From Candidatus Heimdallarchaeota archaeon AB_125 (GTDB lineage Archaea; Asgardarchaeota; Heimdallarchaeia; Heimdallarchaeales; Heimdallarchaeaceae): DNA of 35,762 nucleotides. The DNA is taken from NCBI GenBank assembly GCA_001940755.1, contig MEHH01000002.1, positions 1-35,762 of the forward strand. Reading direction: 5' to 3'. Positions 8,254-15,987 of the stretch are shown here, piece by piece; position 1 is the first letter of the stretch, and the number at the start of each line of letters is the position of its first letter. The notes under the pieces were generated by a model. That model saw only the letters and a list, made by a program, of their open reading frames with translations. It was not told where the DNA came from and ran no database searches. Position numbers and translations under genes: made by a program.

Positions 8254-8934
8254 TTGTCTGAGAAAATTGAAAAACAAATCAGGGAAAAAATAATCGAATT
8301 GAATCTTAAAGACACTGAATTAGTACATTTTGGATCTATAGCTAAACTTCCTACTCAGTTTGGGGATTTTGATATCATTGGATTACTTAGTCTTAGAGAT
8401 ATGAAAGAACATGCTGTTATTGTGAAAGGAAATCCAATAGGAAAAGAAGATGTCCCAGTTCGTATTCATTCAGAGTGTCTAACAGGAGATGCTTTTACAT
8501 CTTTACGCTGTGATTGTAGAGAACAGCTAGAATTTGCATTGAATTATCTTTCTCAGCAAAAACATGGAATTCTAATATATCTTCGTCAAGAAGGAAGGGG
8601 AATTGGTTTATTTAATAAACTCAAAGCATATACCCTTCAAGAGATTGGTTATGACACTAATGAAGCAAATGAAGCTTTAGGATTCAAAGCAGATGAACGA
8701 TCTTACCTTGTAGCTGTAGATATTTTGCACTCATTGCAAGTTCACTGTGTTAAGCTATTAACAAATAATCCAAAAAAAGTTAATGAGTTGTGTAGCAGTA
8801 ATATAGAAGTAATGGATAGAATTCCTATTGCAATTACTCCTAATGTTTACAATGTTAAGTATCTCTCAACAAAAAGTGAAAATGGACATTTAATGGGATC
8901 TGAATCACTTTATTGTCAGGATGAAACAGATTGA
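8254..8934 (+). CDS. ribA: GTP cyclohydrolase II, stand-alone RibA
   Basis: 226 residues. It opens GTP to formate, pyrophosphate and the diaminopyrimidine that begins riboflavin synthesis. The zinc ligands are Cys75, Cys86 and Cys88 within HSECLTGDAFTSLRCDC. The active-site segment is YLRQEGRGIGL (Tyr109, Arg111, Arg115), followed by GYDTNEANEALGF and LLTNNPKKV, all as in bacterial RibA. There is no fused RibB domain. The start is TTG, supported by GAGGAA four bases upstream. Many archaea use the unrelated GTP cyclohydrolase III instead, so this looks like a bacterial-type enzyme. It would help supply flavin for the flavin-rich operon downstream. Confidence 0.93.
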   Translation: MSEKIEKQIREKIIELNLKDTELVHFGSIAKLPTQFGDFDIIGLLSLRDMKEHAVIVKGNPIGKEDVPVRIHSECLTGDAFTSLRCDCREQLEFALNYLSQQKHGILIYLRQEGRGIGLFNKLKAYTLQEIGYDTNEANEALGFKADERSYLVAVDILHSLQVHCVKLLTNNPKKVNELCSSNIEVMDRIPIAITPNVYNVKYLSTKSENGHLMGSESLYCQDETD

Positions 8935-8940
8935 GAAGAA

Positions 8941-9678
8941 TCATTCCTCTTTTTCTTCATCTTTGTCTTCTTCTATATCTTCCCATTCATCTTCCTCTGT
9001 CTCTTCAGGAGGAGTTTCTTCCTTTATTTCTTCGTCTCCCTCTGTCTCTTCAGGAGGAGTTTCTTCCTTTATTTCTTCGTCTCCCTCTGTCTCCTCATCA
9101 TCCTTTGATTTTGATAGAAGCTCATCTAATTGTTTTTGATCTTCTTCAGAGAGGGAAGCCATTGCTTCTTGACTTTTCTTCATAATCTCAGCTATAATCA
9201 TTGTATAAAGCAAGGGGAGAATTGCACTTGTATTTGAGACAGCTGTAAAATGTTCTCTTGCTTTTTCTCGAGCTCTTTCCAATGTTTCTGCTGTCATAGT
9301 CCCATTACCAAGACCAGGAGAATCATTATCAACTAAGTAGAATTTATCACCATTATATGCAAGTGGATAAGATGCACAGTGTATGGGCATTGAAGAATAA
9401 ACATTACAGATTTTATTACTATAATCATATAATGGGCATCCTGATGGATTTGGATCATCAGTTGTTTCAGGTTTTTTCAATATTATACGCACATATGCAG
9501 GAGGAGTTTCGTGTAATTGCAGATAAGGTAAGACATGATGTATTGTCCCATCAGCTATCCATTTTTGAAAATCTTCTATGTAAATTGGTACTTCTGACCA
9601 CTTTTCACAACAAGTTCCACATTTTGTACAATTATGTACATATTTCTTTGATTCTTTAGATGATTCTGCATCACTCAT
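8941..9678 (-). CDS. YkgJ-type cysteine-cluster protein with acidic repeat tail
   Basis: 245 residues. The N-terminal ~150 residues match the YkgJ family of putative zinc- or iron-binding cysteine-cluster proteins. Cysteines are at 17, 20, 23 and 24 (CTKCGTCC), and further down at GCPLYD, KICNVY and IHCASYP. From about residue 185 the chain becomes a low-complexity acidic tail with two identical 15-residue units (EETEGDEEIKEETPP) and further degenerate Glu-rich sequence to the end. The tail is probably disordered. The stop is six bases from the convergent ribA stop. The family's biochemical role is not established, and methyl-lysine- or metal-linked roles have been suggested only by context. 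Confidence 0.82.
   Translation of the reverse strand: MSDAESSKESKKYVHNCTKCGTCCEKWSEVPIYIEDFQKWIADGTIHHVLPYLQLHETPPAYVRIILKKPETTDDPNPSGCPLYDYSNKICNVYSSMPIHCASYPLAYNGDKFYLVDNDSPGLGNGTMTAETLERAREKAREHFTAVSNTSAILPLLYTMIIAEIMKKSQEAMASLSEEDQKQLDELLSKSKDDEETEGDEEIKEETPPEETEGDEEIKEETPPEETEEDEWEDIEEDKDEEKEE
9001..9090. repeat. Two perfect 45-base tandem repeats inside the YkgJ-like gene
   Basis: Bases 9001-9045 and 9046-9090 are identical, with degraded partial copies on both flanks. The unit is 15 codons, so the frame is kept and the protein gains one acidic 15-residue unit per copy. Copy number may vary between strains by slippage. Confidence 0.9.
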
Positions 9679-9753
9679 AATATCACGTTTTTTAATCTAA
9701 ATAAAACAAATTAAAGATTTTTCGATAGTATTAATAATTCTGAGAATTGGAGA

Positions 9754-10395
9754 TCACTCTCCATAAATTTCGCGTTTTATTGTCTCAAAGATACCATCAA
9801 TAGTTTCATCCATTTGTTCTGTTTTATCAATTGCTGATATCGCTTCCCAGTAATGGCCACTACTTGGGTATCTTTCTTTGAGATGATTCCAGACTGTTAG
9901 ATATTTCTCCCTGATTAATTCATCAGCTTTACCTTTACTATTATCGAGAAGATCTATTTTATTAACTACAAGGAAGAAAATTGCTTTTACTTTTCTTGCT
10001 TTTCTTTCTGCTCTAACAACATCATCATCTAGAGTCATTAGATAATAATTGGAAACTTGTGTTAGTGCATCTATTTGTACTTTTGAATCTTGTGTGGGAT
10101 CTATGAGAAAGATAATACCATTTGTATTGTAATCAGCTAAAGCCTTTTTCCAGTAAGGCCATAAACTCATATCTCCAGGACAATCAATTGCTCTTACTCG
10201 ATAGCTCCTGTACTTCTCTAAACTTAATACAGATTGGAATGATTGGCTCCTTAATCGTATTGTTTTCTGATGAACCTCAATACTTGTTGTAGGGCTGATA
10301 TCTTCAATATCTTCACCCTTTAAACGGTGTATAAGTGTGGTTTTACCTGCTCCTGTGTTTCCGAGAACAGTTACGCTCAAATCTCTTGTTAACAT
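9754..10395 (-). CDS. Small Ras-superfamily GTPase, Arf/MglA-like
   Basis: 213 residues from the ATG at 10395; a TTG nine bases upstream is the alternative start. The P-loop GNTGAGKT is at residues 12-19. A switch I threonine pair sits in PTTSIEV (36-37). The G3 motif is DCPGD (71-75), G4 is NKID and G5 is SAID. The order and size fit a single-domain Ras-superfamily GTPase such as Arf, SR-beta or MglA. The residue after the G3 glycine is Asp where Ras and MglA have the catalytic Gln, so intrinsic hydrolysis may be low or partner-dependent. No lipidation cysteine is seen at either end. It is convergent with no gene and stands divergently from the Kor-Flx-Hdr-Tfr operon. Confidence 0.88.
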   Translation of the reverse strand: MLTRDLSVTVLGNTGAGKTTLIHRLKGEDIEDISPTTSIEVHQKTIRLRSQSFQSVLSLEKYRSYRVRAIDCPGDMSLWPYWKKALADYNTNGIIFLIDPTQDSKVQIDALTQVSNYYLMTLDDDVVRAERKARKVKAIFFLVVNKIDLLDNSKGKADELIREKYLTVWNHLKERYPSSGHYWEAISAIDKTEQMDETIDGIFETIKREIYGE

Positions 10396-10571
10396 CTTTA
10401 ACAATAATTTTAACTCTATAGAACTATTTCAAGTTTTCCTCATAGGGAAATGAGTTTAAGGTACTAAAACAAGCTATTATCAGTATTGTGATGAGTGAAA
10501 GTTATTACTTAAATTATCAAATGTTATTATTAACAGTTTATTATATATATAAACCAATACGCAAATAAAAC

Positions 10572-10579
10572 TTTATATA
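10572..10579 (+). promoter_or_regulatory. TATA box of the Kor-Flx-Hdr-Tfr operon
   Basis: TTTATATA, preceded by an A-rich BRE-like stretch (AAATAAAAC), lies about 50 bases before the first start codon at 10627. This predicts initiation near 10600 and a leader of roughly 25 bases. It is the strongest TATA match in the 222-base gap. A second AT-rich TTATATATATAAA at 10541-10553 could serve either strand. Confidence 0.55.
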
Positions 10580-10626
10580 ACTAAATTTTTCACAGCGGAC
10601 AGCGCTATATGTAGTGGTTCATAGTT

Positions 10627-10950
10627 ATGAATACATCACTAGATAGGAGAAGGAAAAAACCGGAATGGCCGGCTTTTATTGATTTAAGTAAATATAAGAT
10701 TAAAGCACATCATGTTCACATAATCAAAGAAAGATGTAAGGAATGCGAATGGTGTATCATCTATTGTCCCGAAGAGATTTTAGAAAAATCAGATAAGATT
10801 AATGTTAAAGGATATCATCCCCCTCAACTGATTGAAGGGAAAACATTCGATGATTGTGCTGAATGTCATTTTTGTGAGTTAATTTGTCCAGAATTCGCTA
10901 TTTATGTCGAGGTTCCGGAAGAAGAAGAAGGAAGTGAAAATAATGAGTAA
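10627..10950 (+). CDS. korD: 2-oxoglutarate:ferredoxin oxidoreductase, delta (ferredoxin) subunit
   Basis: 107 residues with two 4Fe-4S motifs: Cys37, 40, 43, 47 (CKECEWCIIYC) and Cys77, 80, 83, 87 (CAECHFCELIC). This is the ferredoxin-like subunit that carries electrons between the TPP site of KorB and soluble ferredoxin. A basic N-terminal segment precedes the first cluster. It is the first gene of a 13-gene unit and overlaps korA by eight bases, indicating translational coupling. The subunit family is also shared by pyruvate and ketoisovalerate enzymes; the 2-oxoglutarate call rests on KorA and KorB. Confidence 0.9.
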   Translation: MNTSLDRRRKKPEWPAFIDLSKYKIKAHHVHIIKERCKECEWCIIYCPEEILEKSDKINVKGYHPPQLIEGKTFDDCAECHFCELICPEFAIYVEVPEEEEGSENNE

Positions 10951-12103
10951 AAAAAATGAAGATTCACCTGAAGTGGCAACAGGACAGCACTACACAACAG
11001 GTAATCATGCAGCTGCAGAAGGTTCGTTAGCAGCAGGTTGTAAGTTTTTTGGTGGATATCCAATCACACCTAGCTCAGAAATTGCAGAACATATGGCACT
11101 AAGATTGCCAAAAATAAATGGAAATTTCGTACAATTTGAAGATGAGATTGCTTCAATTGCAGGTATTTTAGGAGCATCATGGGGAGGAGTTAAAAGTATG
11201 ACTGCAACATCTGGTCCAGGATATTCGCTTATGGTTGAAAACATAGGTTTGGGTCTAATGACTGAAACACCTTGTGTAATTGTAAATGTTCAAAGAGGAG
11301 GTCCATCAACAGGTCTTCCAACTTTAATTGGACAACAGGATGTTATGCAAGCAAGGTGGGGTTCTCACGGAGATTATGAAACCATAGCCATATCACCAAG
11401 TAATGTCCAAGAATGTTTTGATTTAGCTTTGGAGTGTTTTAATCTTTCAGAACAATATAGATTACCAGTCACACTTCTGATGGATGAAGTAATTGGGCAT
11501 ATGAGTGAAAGACTTGTCATTCCCCCAAAAGAGGAACTTACTATAATATCCAGAAAGAAACCTACAGATCCTCCAGATAAGCATCTACCTTACAAAGCTG
11601 ATGATAGTTTGGTACCTCCAATGGCTACAGCGGGAGAGGGATATAGAGTAATGGTTACGGGATTAACACATGATGAGAGAGGATATCCAGATTTAACACC
11701 AGAAGCTCAAGATAAAGCTGTTAGAAGGATAAATGACAAGATTAGACTTAACAAAGACAAAATAATCAAATTAGAAGAATATATGTTAGATGATGCTAAA
11801 ACTGCTATAGTATCTTTTGGAACAAGTGCAAGAGCTGCAAAAGGTGCAGTAAATAGAGCACGAAAGAAAGGAATCAAAGTTGGGTTACTAAGACTAATCA
11901 CTTTGTGGCCATTTCCAGATGAAAAAATAGACCAACTAGCAGACCAGGTTGATAGAATCATTATCCCTGAAATAAATTATGGTCAAGTAACTAGAGAAGT
12001 AGAAAGAGCAGCTCATGGGAAAACTGAGGTTAAAGGAGATTTCAGACTTGGAGGAGCAATACACACTCCACAGGAAATCCTAAAAGAAATTGAGAGGAAT
12101 TAA
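10943..12103 (+). CDS. korA: 2-oxoglutarate:ferredoxin oxidoreductase, alpha subunit
   Basis: 386 residues from the ATG at 10943, which is inside the end of korD and has GGAAGTGA before it. A longer frame beginning at 10904 lacks a family match in its first residues and overlaps korD more. The sequence shows the KorA pattern throughout: FFGGYPITPSSEIAE, FEDEIASIAGILGASW, TATSGPGYSLM and RGGPSTGLPT. It makes the pyrimidine half of the TPP site and contacts substrate. The enzyme interconverts 2-oxoglutarate plus CoA and succinyl-CoA plus CO2 with ferredoxin. Substrate specificity is assigned by overall resemblance to methanogen KorA and is not certain. Confidence 0.93.
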   Translation: MSKKNEDSPEVATGQHYTTGNHAAAEGSLAAGCKFFGGYPITPSSEIAEHMALRLPKINGNFVQFEDEIASIAGILGASWGGVKSMTATSGPGYSLMVENIGLGLMTETPCVIVNVQRGGPSTGLPTLIGQQDVMQARWGSHGDYETIAISPSNVQECFDLALECFNLSEQYRLPVTLLMDEVIGHMSERLVIPPKEELTIISRKKPTDPPDKHLPYKADDSLVPPMATAGEGYRVMVTGLTHDERGYPDLTPEAQDKAVRRINDKIRLNKDKIIKLEEYMLDDAKTAIVSFGTSARAAKGAVNRARKKGIKVGLLRLITLWPFPDEKIDQLADQVDRIIIPEINYGQVTREVERAAHGKTEVKGDFRLGGAIHTPQEILKEIERN

Positions 12104-12105
12104 AA

Positions 12106-12969
12106 ATGTCAGAAGAAGAAGAATTTCAATTGATTGAATCGGATGTACATCCTTTGGATGGCTATCTAAGAGAAGGAAGAATACCACATATATTCTGTCC
12201 TGCTTGTAGTTTAGGTTCAGTAATGAACATTATAGTTGAAGCTATTAAGGAAGCAAAACTTGAAAACAAGAAAGTATCTGTTGTTTCAGGGATCGGATGT
12301 ACAGGTAGAATATCTGGATATCTCAACTATGATAGTTTCCATACAACCCATGGAAGAGCAATACCTTTTGCAATTGGATTAGGTGTAACAGATCCAGAAC
12401 GTAAAGTTATAGTGATATCTGGAGATGGTGATCTCTTTGCAATCGGAGGGAATCACTTCATACACGCTGCACGAAGAAACGCAGATATAACTGTAATTTG
12501 TGTAAATAATTTTAATTATGGTATGACTGGAGGTCAAGTAGGACCTACTTCTTACAAAGGTCAATATCAATCAACAGCACCTTATGGAGCAGTAGAGGAA
12601 CCATTTAACCTACCTGATTTAGCTGCATCTTGTGGAGCAGTCTATGTTGCTAGATGGTCAGCATTGGATGTTAGGAGAATGAAAGATTCATTTACAGAAG
12701 CTTTGTTGAAAAAGGGTTTTACTTTTGTTGAAGTCTTAGGAAGTTGCCCCACAACCTTTGGTCGTCGAAACCAATTAGCTGAAGGGAAAAAAATCCTAGA
12801 ATATTTCCACGAAAAAAGTGAGATTCAGCATGGAGCTGATACAAAGACTGTGGGAATAAGTAAAGATAGTAAAATCATTGTTGGTAAATTTATTGATATT
12901 GAGGACAAACCAACACTCACTGACAATTTAATGGCTGTTCAACGAATGAGTAAAGCCAAGGGAAAATAA
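12106..12969 (+). CDS. korB: 2-oxoglutarate:ferredoxin oxidoreductase, beta (TPP) subunit
   Basis: 287 residues, the normal KorB size. The TPP-magnesium motif is GDGD (106-109) with NN at 134-135. Four cysteines expected to hold the proximal 4Fe-4S cluster are present: Cys31 and Cys34 (CPAC), Cys65 (GIGC) and Cys214. The stretch from SGIGCTGRISGYL to HTTHGRAIPFAIG is typical of KorB. The usual CPGCG reads CPACS here, a conservative change. It starts two bases after the korA stop. The protein converts 2-oxoglutarate to the TPP adduct and passes electrons to KorD. Confidence 0.94.
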   Translation: MSEEEEFQLIESDVHPLDGYLREGRIPHIFCPACSLGSVMNIIVEAIKEAKLENKKVSVVSGIGCTGRISGYLNYDSFHTTHGRAIPFAIGLGVTDPERKVIVISGDGDLFAIGGNHFIHAARRNADITVICVNNFNYGMTGGQVGPTSYKGQYQSTAPYGAVEEPFNLPDLAASCGAVYVARWSALDVRRMKDSFTEALLKKGFTFVEVLGSCPTTFGRRNQLAEGKKILEYFHEKSEIQHGADTKTVGISKDSKIIVGKFIDIEDKPTLTDNLMAVQRMSKAKGK

Positions 12970-12982
12970 AGTGTGATATAAA

Positions 12983-13519
12983 ATGAGTAGAGTAGAAGTA
13001 CGTTTCGCAGGATTTGGGGGACAAGGAATAGGATTAATGGGAAGATTACTAGGTGAAGCTGTTGCACTTGGAGAAGGTAAGAATTCAGTCATGACACAGA
13101 GTTATGGACCAGAAAGCCGAGGTGGAGCAAGTAGTGCTGATGTAGTTATAGATACCGATGATATTGACTTTCCAAAAGCAACTGATCTTGATTATTTCGT
13201 AGTAATGTCTCAAGAAGCTTACTCAAAATATATCCCCAAGTTGAAAAAAGGCGGCATAATTTTCGTTGAGGAGGATTTAGTAACTCTTGATGAACATGCT
13301 GATAAGGCTAAGAAAATATTCAAAATTCCAGCTACAAAAATAGCAGAATCTTTAGGGAGTCGTCTTTATGCTAACATAGCAATGCTTGGTTTCTTATGTG
13401 CAAATACTGATGACATTGTTTCAGAAGAATCATTGCTAAAAGTGATGAAAACAAAGATAAAAGCAAGATATGTTGAAAAGAATTTAGTTGCATTTCAAAA
13501 AGGAAAGGAACATCAATAA
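12983..13519 (+). CDS. korC: 2-oxoglutarate:ferredoxin oxidoreductase, gamma subunit
   Basis: 178 residues with the gamma-subunit signature FGGQGIG (11-17) at the start and SYGPESRGGASSADVVI, which helps build the CoA and TPP sites. It ends with the usual C-terminal helices. It completes the four subunits in the order D-A-B-C, common for archaeal KOR. The stop lies 13 bases before the ATG of the MvhD-like gene, so KOR and the Flx-Hdr genes are on one transcript. Confidence 0.93.
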   Translation: MSRVEVRFAGFGGQGIGLMGRLLGEAVALGEGKNSVMTQSYGPESRGGASSADVVIDTDDIDFPKATDLDYFVVMSQEAYSKYIPKLKKGGIIFVEEDLVTLDEHADKAKKIFKIPATKIAESLGSRLYANIAMLGFLCANTDDIVSEESLLKVMKTKIKARYVEKNLVAFQKGKEHQ

Positions 13520-13532
13520 GAAGGATGAAAGG

Positions 13533-13973
13533 ATGACACAGGAACAAATAGAAGAGTTTGAGCCAAACATAATTGGATTTCTATGTAACTGGTGTAGTTA
13601 TGCAGGAGCAGACCTTGCTGGAACCAGTAGAGTACAATATCCTCCAAACATTAAGATCATCAAAGTAATGTGTTCTGGCAGAGTCAATCCAATGTTCGTT
13701 ATTAATGCTCTTCAGCAAGGAGCTGACGGTGTTCTCATCAGTGGATGTCATCCTGGTGATTGTCATTATCAATCAGGAAACTATCTAGCTAGACGAAGAA
13801 TGGGAGTAATGAGATCATTGCTAGAACAAATGGGCATTGAACCAGATAGAGTGAAGATGACTTGGGTTTCTGCTGCAGAAGGAAGAAAGTTTGCTCAAGT
13901 AATAGAAGAAGTCACTGCAGAAATCAAGAAACTTGGACCTATGAAGCAATTCAGGAGAGAGCAGAAATGGTAG
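13533..13973 (+). CDS. mvhD: MvhD/FlxD-type 2Fe-2S electron-transfer subunit
   Basis: 146 residues from the ATG at 13533, which has GAAAGG directly upstream. The longer frame from 13488 adds residues that overlap korC. Cysteines at 18, 21, 47, 72 and 77 (FLCNWC, VMCSGR, GCHPGDC) match the MvhD family, which holds a 2Fe-2S cluster and docks on HdrA. In methanogens it links a NiFe hydrogenase to HdrABC. In bacterial FlxABCD-HdrABC it is FlxD and links an NADH module instead. No hydrogenase subunit is present here and NAD(P)H-type subunits follow, so the FlxD role fits better. It overlaps the next gene by seven bases. Confidence 0.92.
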   Translation: MTQEQIEEFEPNIIGFLCNWCSYAGADLAGTSRVQYPPNIKIIKVMCSGRVNPMFVINALQQGADGVLISGCHPGDCHYQSGNYLARRRMGVMRSLLEQMGIEPDRVKMTWVSAAEGRKFAQVIEEVTAEIKKLGPMKQFRREQKW

Positions 13974-14953
13974 ATAAAGAATTACTTGTCAAAACTGCAA
14001 AAAAAATTGTTTCACGCGAAGATGTCAAGTATGTTGTTGGATATAAACAAGGAACTTATGGTTTTGTGATAAGTCCTTCATTTGCTTATACTCCTGAAGA
14101 TGTTGATAATTTTATTTACAATCCCTTATGTAAAAAGAACTTAACGGTTTATCCTATTTTAGAAGAAAAACTACCTCTAAGAAGAGAGGAAGAAGAAGAC
14201 AAGAGAAAGATAGGAATTGTAGTGAAAGGTTGTGATTCTCGAGCTTTAGTACAGATTATACAAGAAAAGGGACTAACAAGAGAGGATCTCGTTATAATCG
14301 GTATTCCTTGTAAAGGAGTTATCGATTTAAAGAAAATTGAAAAACGGTTCCCAAACCAGACTGAAGCAGTTAATGTCGTAGAAACTGATAATGCCGAATA
14401 TATACTAAATATAAGTGGCGCTGTCCAACATATACCAAAAGAAGAATTACTATCTGAAGTCTGTAAAAGTTGTGAATATCCTAATCCAACAATATATGAT
14501 TTCCTTATTGGAGAGAAAATTGAGGTGGGAGAAGTACCAGAATACAGCGGTTTGAAGAATCTAGATGAAACACCTTTAGAGGATAGATGGGCTTACTGGG
14601 AAAAACACTTTCAAAACTGTATTCGTTGTTATGCATGCAGAGAAGCATGCCCACTATGTTATTGTAAAACCTGTATGGCAGATATGCTAGAACCACAATG
14701 GATTAGACGTTCAGTTAATCTCTCAGAAAATACTGCTTGGAATATAATGAGAGCATTTCATCTTGCTGGTCGTTGTATTAGTTGTGGTGAATGTGAGAGC
14801 GTCTGTCCCGTGAATATTCCTTTGATGGAATTGAACAAAAAACTAGAGAAAGATGTCAAAGAGATGTTCAAGTATAATGCTGGATTAGACACAAAAGAGA
14901 AAACACTATTCGGGACATTCAACCCAGATGATCCTGAGGAATTCATAATGTAG
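13967..14953 (+). CDS. 4Fe-4S dicluster subunit, Flx-type (FrhB/FdhB-like N-terminus)
   Basis: 328 residues from the ATG at 13967, preceded by AGGAGAGA. A longer frame from 13862 lies wholly inside the previous gene and is rejected. The N-terminal ~200 residues contain KGCDSRAL and IIGIPCKGVI, as in the FrhB/FdhB-related iron-sulfur proteins found beside HdrA. The C-terminal part has cysteines at 218, 221, 224 and 228, an extra set at 231, 233 and 236, and a second cluster at 270, 273, 276 and 280. It probably relays electrons between the NAD(P)H flavin subunit and MvhD/HdrA. It corresponds to FlxB or FlxC; I cannot decide which. It overlaps the MvhD-like gene (ATGGTAG) and ends eight bases before the next. 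Confidence 0.83.
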   Translation: MVDKELLVKTAKKIVSREDVKYVVGYKQGTYGFVISPSFAYTPEDVDNFIYNPLCKKNLTVYPILEEKLPLRREEEEDKRKIGIVVKGCDSRALVQIIQEKGLTREDLVIIGIPCKGVIDLKKIEKRFPNQTEAVNVVETDNAEYILNISGAVQHIPKEELLSEVCKSCEYPNPTIYDFLIGEKIEVGEVPEYSGLKNLDETPLEDRWAYWEKHFQNCIRCYACREACPLCYCKTCMADMLEPQWIRRSVNLSENTAWNIMRAFHLAGRCISCGECESVCPVNIPLMELNKKLEKDVKEMFKYNAGLDTKEKTLFGTFNPDDPEEFIM

Positions 14954-14961
14954 GTGAAAAA

Positions 14962-15987
14962 ATGGAAAACTTAGTCATACAAACAGAAAAGCTATCTGAA
15001 TGGGTAAATGAGGTAATTAAGAAAAATAAAGTGTTTGCACCTGTTAAAGAAACAGATTTTTCTAATTTCAAGATTATAGATGACTATTCAGAAATTGATT
15101 TCACCTACTTACTTCCAAGAGTTCCCGCTAAGAAAATATTATTCAAGCAAACTGAAACGCTCTTTCTATTTACACCTGGATCAAAGGGAAGTGTTCAAAC
15201 AAAAGAAATCAGTGATGAAAAGTTAGTTGTTTTTTCTCTTCGTACATGTGATGCCAAAACATTTTCAATACTTGATCCTGTTTTTCTTGGTGATTACGCA
15301 GATCCATTTTACAAATCAAGGAGAGAAAGAAGTATTCTAATTGGTTTAAGCTGTAACAAACCTAATGTTAATTGTTTCTGTACATCTTTCGGTGATAGTC
15401 CAGCTTCTAGTGATTATGTAGACATTCTACTAACAGATTTGGATGGTAAACATTTAGTTGAAGTTGTTACAGAAAGGGGAAAGAAATTTATTGACAATTA
15501 CAAGAAATTCTTTACTTCAGCTTCAAAAGAAGACCTAGATAGCAAAAAGAAAGTGGAAGAACAGGCTATCAAAGGAATTACACGTACAATGAAACTAGAA
15601 GGTATTCCAGAAAAACTAGACAAGATGTTTGAACATCCAATATGGTATGAAAATGCTATGAAATGTATAGGATGTGGAACTTGTACATTCGTATGTCCAA
15701 CATGTCATTGTTTTGATATGCAAGATGAAAGTACACTGAGAGAAGGTGCAAGAGTTCGTGTCTGGGATTATTGTATGAATCCAGAATATACACATCATGC
15801 ATCTGGTCACAACCCACGACCTGCTAGAATGAACAGGGTAAGAAACAGAATCTTCCATAAGTTCAACTATTACCCAATTAATGATAATATTGTAGGTTGT
15901 ACAGGATGTGGAAGGTGTATAGATTATTGTTCTGTTAATATAGATGTTATAGATATAATAAACAAAATCGGGGAGGCAGAATCATGA
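14962..15987 (+). CDS. 4Fe-4S dicluster subunit, AsrA/HydB-like (Flx-type)
   Basis: 341 residues. The N-terminal two thirds resemble AsrA of anaerobic sulfite reductase and HydB of Pyrococcus sulfhydrogenase. These include LFLFTPG, VVFSLRTCDAKTF, a conserved DP-x-Y pair and a cysteine-rich GLSCNKPNVNCFC segment. Two C-terminal 4Fe-4S motifs follow: Cys235, 238, 241, 245 (with extra Cys248 and 250) and Cys313, 316, 319, 323. In AsrAB and HydBG this protein pairs with the NAD(P)H-flavin subunit, here encoded by the next gene, which overlaps by four bases (ATGA). It is therefore the electron carrier next to FlxA. The ribosome-binding site before its start is GGTGAAA. Confidence 0.87.
   Translation: MENLVIQTEKLSEWVNEVIKKNKVFAPVKETDFSNFKIIDDYSEIDFTYLLPRVPAKKILFKQTETLFLFTPGSKGSVQTKEISDEKLVVFSLRTCDAKTFSILDPVFLGDYADPFYKSRRERSILIGLSCNKPNVNCFCTSFGDSPASSDYVDILLTDLDGKHLVEVVTERGKKFIDNYKKFFTSASKEDLDSKKKVEEQAIKGITRTMKLEGIPEKLDKMFEHPIWYENAMKCIGCGTCTFVCPTCHCFDMQDESTLREGARVRVWDYCMNPEYTHHASGHNPRPARMNRVRNRIFHKFNYYPINDNIVGCTGCGRCIDYCSVNIDVIDIINKIGEAES

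Noticed and set aside
9001..9090. Short tandem repeat as a possible CRISPR array
   Set aside because: The two units are directly adjacent with no spacers, in frame and within a coding gene; this is a protein repeat.
8921..9185. Plus-strand Ser-rich open frames
   Set aside because: They are shadows of the acidic repeat tail of the minus-strand YkgJ-like gene and have no own start signals or family match.
10501..10534. Repeated GTTATTA elements 22 bases apart upstream of the Kor operon
   Set aside because: The region is almost wholly A and T, the repeats are only seven bases, and chance occurrence is too likely to call an operator.
2157..10626. tRNA or rRNA genes in the gaps
   Set aside because: No gap shows a cloverleaf with TTCGANNC-type T-loop or conserved rRNA sequence; gaps are short and AT-rich.
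10627..12969. Pyruvate or ketoisovalerate:ferredoxin oxidoreductase instead of KOR
   Set aside because: KorA and KorB motifs (for example PITPSSEIAE, SGIGCTGRISGYL, HTTHGRAIPFAIG) and subunit sizes fit 2-oxoglutarate enzymes better, although substrate needs testing.
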